A stretch of DNA of 44,988 nucleotides. It comes from Rhizophagus sp. LPA8_4_AMF (lineage: Eukaryota; Glomeromycota; Glomeromycetes; Glomerales; Glomeraceae). Positions 44,061-44,988 of the stretch are shown in pieces (the first letter of the stretch is position 1; each line of letters opens with the position of its first letter). The notes under the pieces were generated by a model. The model searched no databases. It worked only from the letters and a program-made list of their open reading frames with translations, and was not told where the DNA came from. The DNA is taken from assembly GCA_021464525.1 (NCBI GenBank), contig JADRCO010000185.1, positions 1 to 44,988 of the forward strand. The letters are read 5' to 3'. Made by a program: the position numbers and the translations under genes.

Positions 44061-44988
44061 AGGTAAAGGTAGTCAAAATATCATTGAATTTTCTTAGATA
44101 TTCCAGATATATGATATGGTGGGCAAGTTACAAAGAAAGTAAAGCTCTTGTAAATATTTATAACATGTCTGTCCATTAGTATAGTCCAAAGTATTGCCAA
44201 GGAAATATAAAAAATCTTCATTATTCAAGGTTTTTTTAAATTTCTTCATGTCATTTTTTAAAAGTTCATTAAAAAAGGTTTACTTGTATTTTCATAATTT
44301 TGCTTAGTTGTATAAGTCTTGATAATATAGTTTGGTAGGTTTCTACTCAGCTTAAAGACTTTTCTTCCAAATATTTGATTTTTTGTGAACATTTTAAAAG
44401 TTGAAGTTAGCTGTTAGAACTATACTAACACAAAAAATAAAACTAAAGAAAATAAGATAAATGTAACAAAAGATGTATTATTAAGACTTAAAATGTATTA
44501 GTTAAAAGAAATAAAATGAAAAATAGAATTTTTGTGTGAAAAAATGTTAGTAAAAAAATGGATATAAATGGAACTTATTTATATGATAGTATTAAAAATT
44601 ACAAATAATTATTATATTAAATGTTATATTATATAAAAAAAGTATAGTTAACTATCTAAAAAAAATGTAAGTTATCAGATCTTAGTTATAATCTAATTAA
44701 CCAAATTTCAGGATCATTCCTTCCAATGTATCACTCTTCTTATAGGGCTTTTTTATCTATCATATTATCTAAGTATCTTTGAGAGAGTATAAAAGAATCC
44801 CAAAAAATACATATATATATTATATAGGTCATAAAAAATTTGCATAAAATTATATATGTTTTGCTATTTTCAAAAATAGTAGGTTGCAATTAGATATCAA
44901 TATACCTTTAATGATACCGTATAGCGCTGCATATAGTACCCCCGGTACTATTCAAAAAAGCCAGCCTAGATTGAATAGTACCCGGGGG
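44061..44988. other. Very AT-rich stretch without recognised genes
   Basis: No coding exon was recognised. It may include more decayed transposon sequence. It ends in a GC-rich hairpin at the window edge. Confidence 0.5.
44939..44988. repeat. GC-rich inverted repeat at the window edge
   Basis: CCCCCGGTACTATTCAA at 44939-44955 pairs with TTGAATAGTACCCGGGGG at 44971-44988, with one unpaired base and a 15-nt loop. The C5G2 ends are very unusual in this AT-rich DNA. It is cut by the window end, so it could be a terminal inverted repeat or a hairpin end of an element continuing to the right. Confidence 0.7.

Overview
The window is nuclear DNA of a fungus. It is very AT-rich, with dense genes, many short GT-AG introns (mostly about 50-100 bp) and Asn/Ser/Asp-rich low-complexity protein regions. 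Gene content points to an early-diverging fungus, most likely Mucoromycota and plausibly a Glomeromycotina such as Rhizophagus (inference from style and content, not from a search). Fungal-type genes (Rrn7, Rrn11-like, Svp26, Coa1, Ssb-type Hsp70, an Rsc58-like subunit) lie beside genes better known from animals and absent from budding yeast (class IV HDAC11, SLC41 Mg transporter, SPRTN, MEA1). I modelled 18 protein genes by joining exons so that reading phase is kept at every junction. I saw no rRNA, tRNA or CRISPR.

Layout. 1-1481: gene-poor. 1482-4724 (+): FG nucleoporin with a GLEBS motif. 5155-5660 (+): protein with two RanBP2-type zinc fingers. 5807-7025 (-): unknown protein with twin CX3C. 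7326-10654 (-): TBC RabGAP. 11555-13627 (+): SLC41-type Mg2+ transporter. 14350-17158 (+): RRN7/TAF1B. 17578-21242 (-): bromodomain-like, Rsc58-like protein with a 63-bp coding repeat. 21717-22389 (+): COA1. 22417-23912 (-): SPRTN protease. 24776-26613 (-): membrane Lnt-like carbon-nitrogen hydrolase. 27210-28406 (-): HDAC11. 28687-29675 (+): SVP26/TEX261. 29797-30077 (-): small membrane protein. 30233-33367 (+): UTP4. 34338-37315 (+): MFS transporter. 37575-39797 (-): RRN11/TAF1A-like. 39905-40699 (+): MEA1-like. 41045-43201 (-): SSB-type Hsp70. 43300 to the end: decayed hAT DNA-transposon remnant and, at the very edge, a GC-rich hairpin.

How the genes relate. Four genes serve ribosome production: RRN7 and the RRN11-like gene (two subunits of the Pol I core factor), UTP4 (early pre-rRNA processing) and SSB (ribosome-associated chaperone). 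Several of these and other promoters carry the palindrome TCACGTGA, or a one-base variant, about 50-105 bp before the start codon. In two short divergent promoters the site lies near the middle. This recurring promoter element is the most interesting unexplained signal in the window. Other points of note are a GC-AG intron in UTP4, 10-nt and 21-nt exons, a nucleoporin with GLEBS but no recognisable Nup98 autoproteolytic domain, a eukaryotic Lnt-like enzyme, and T-tract/A-tract junctions near starts and in introns.
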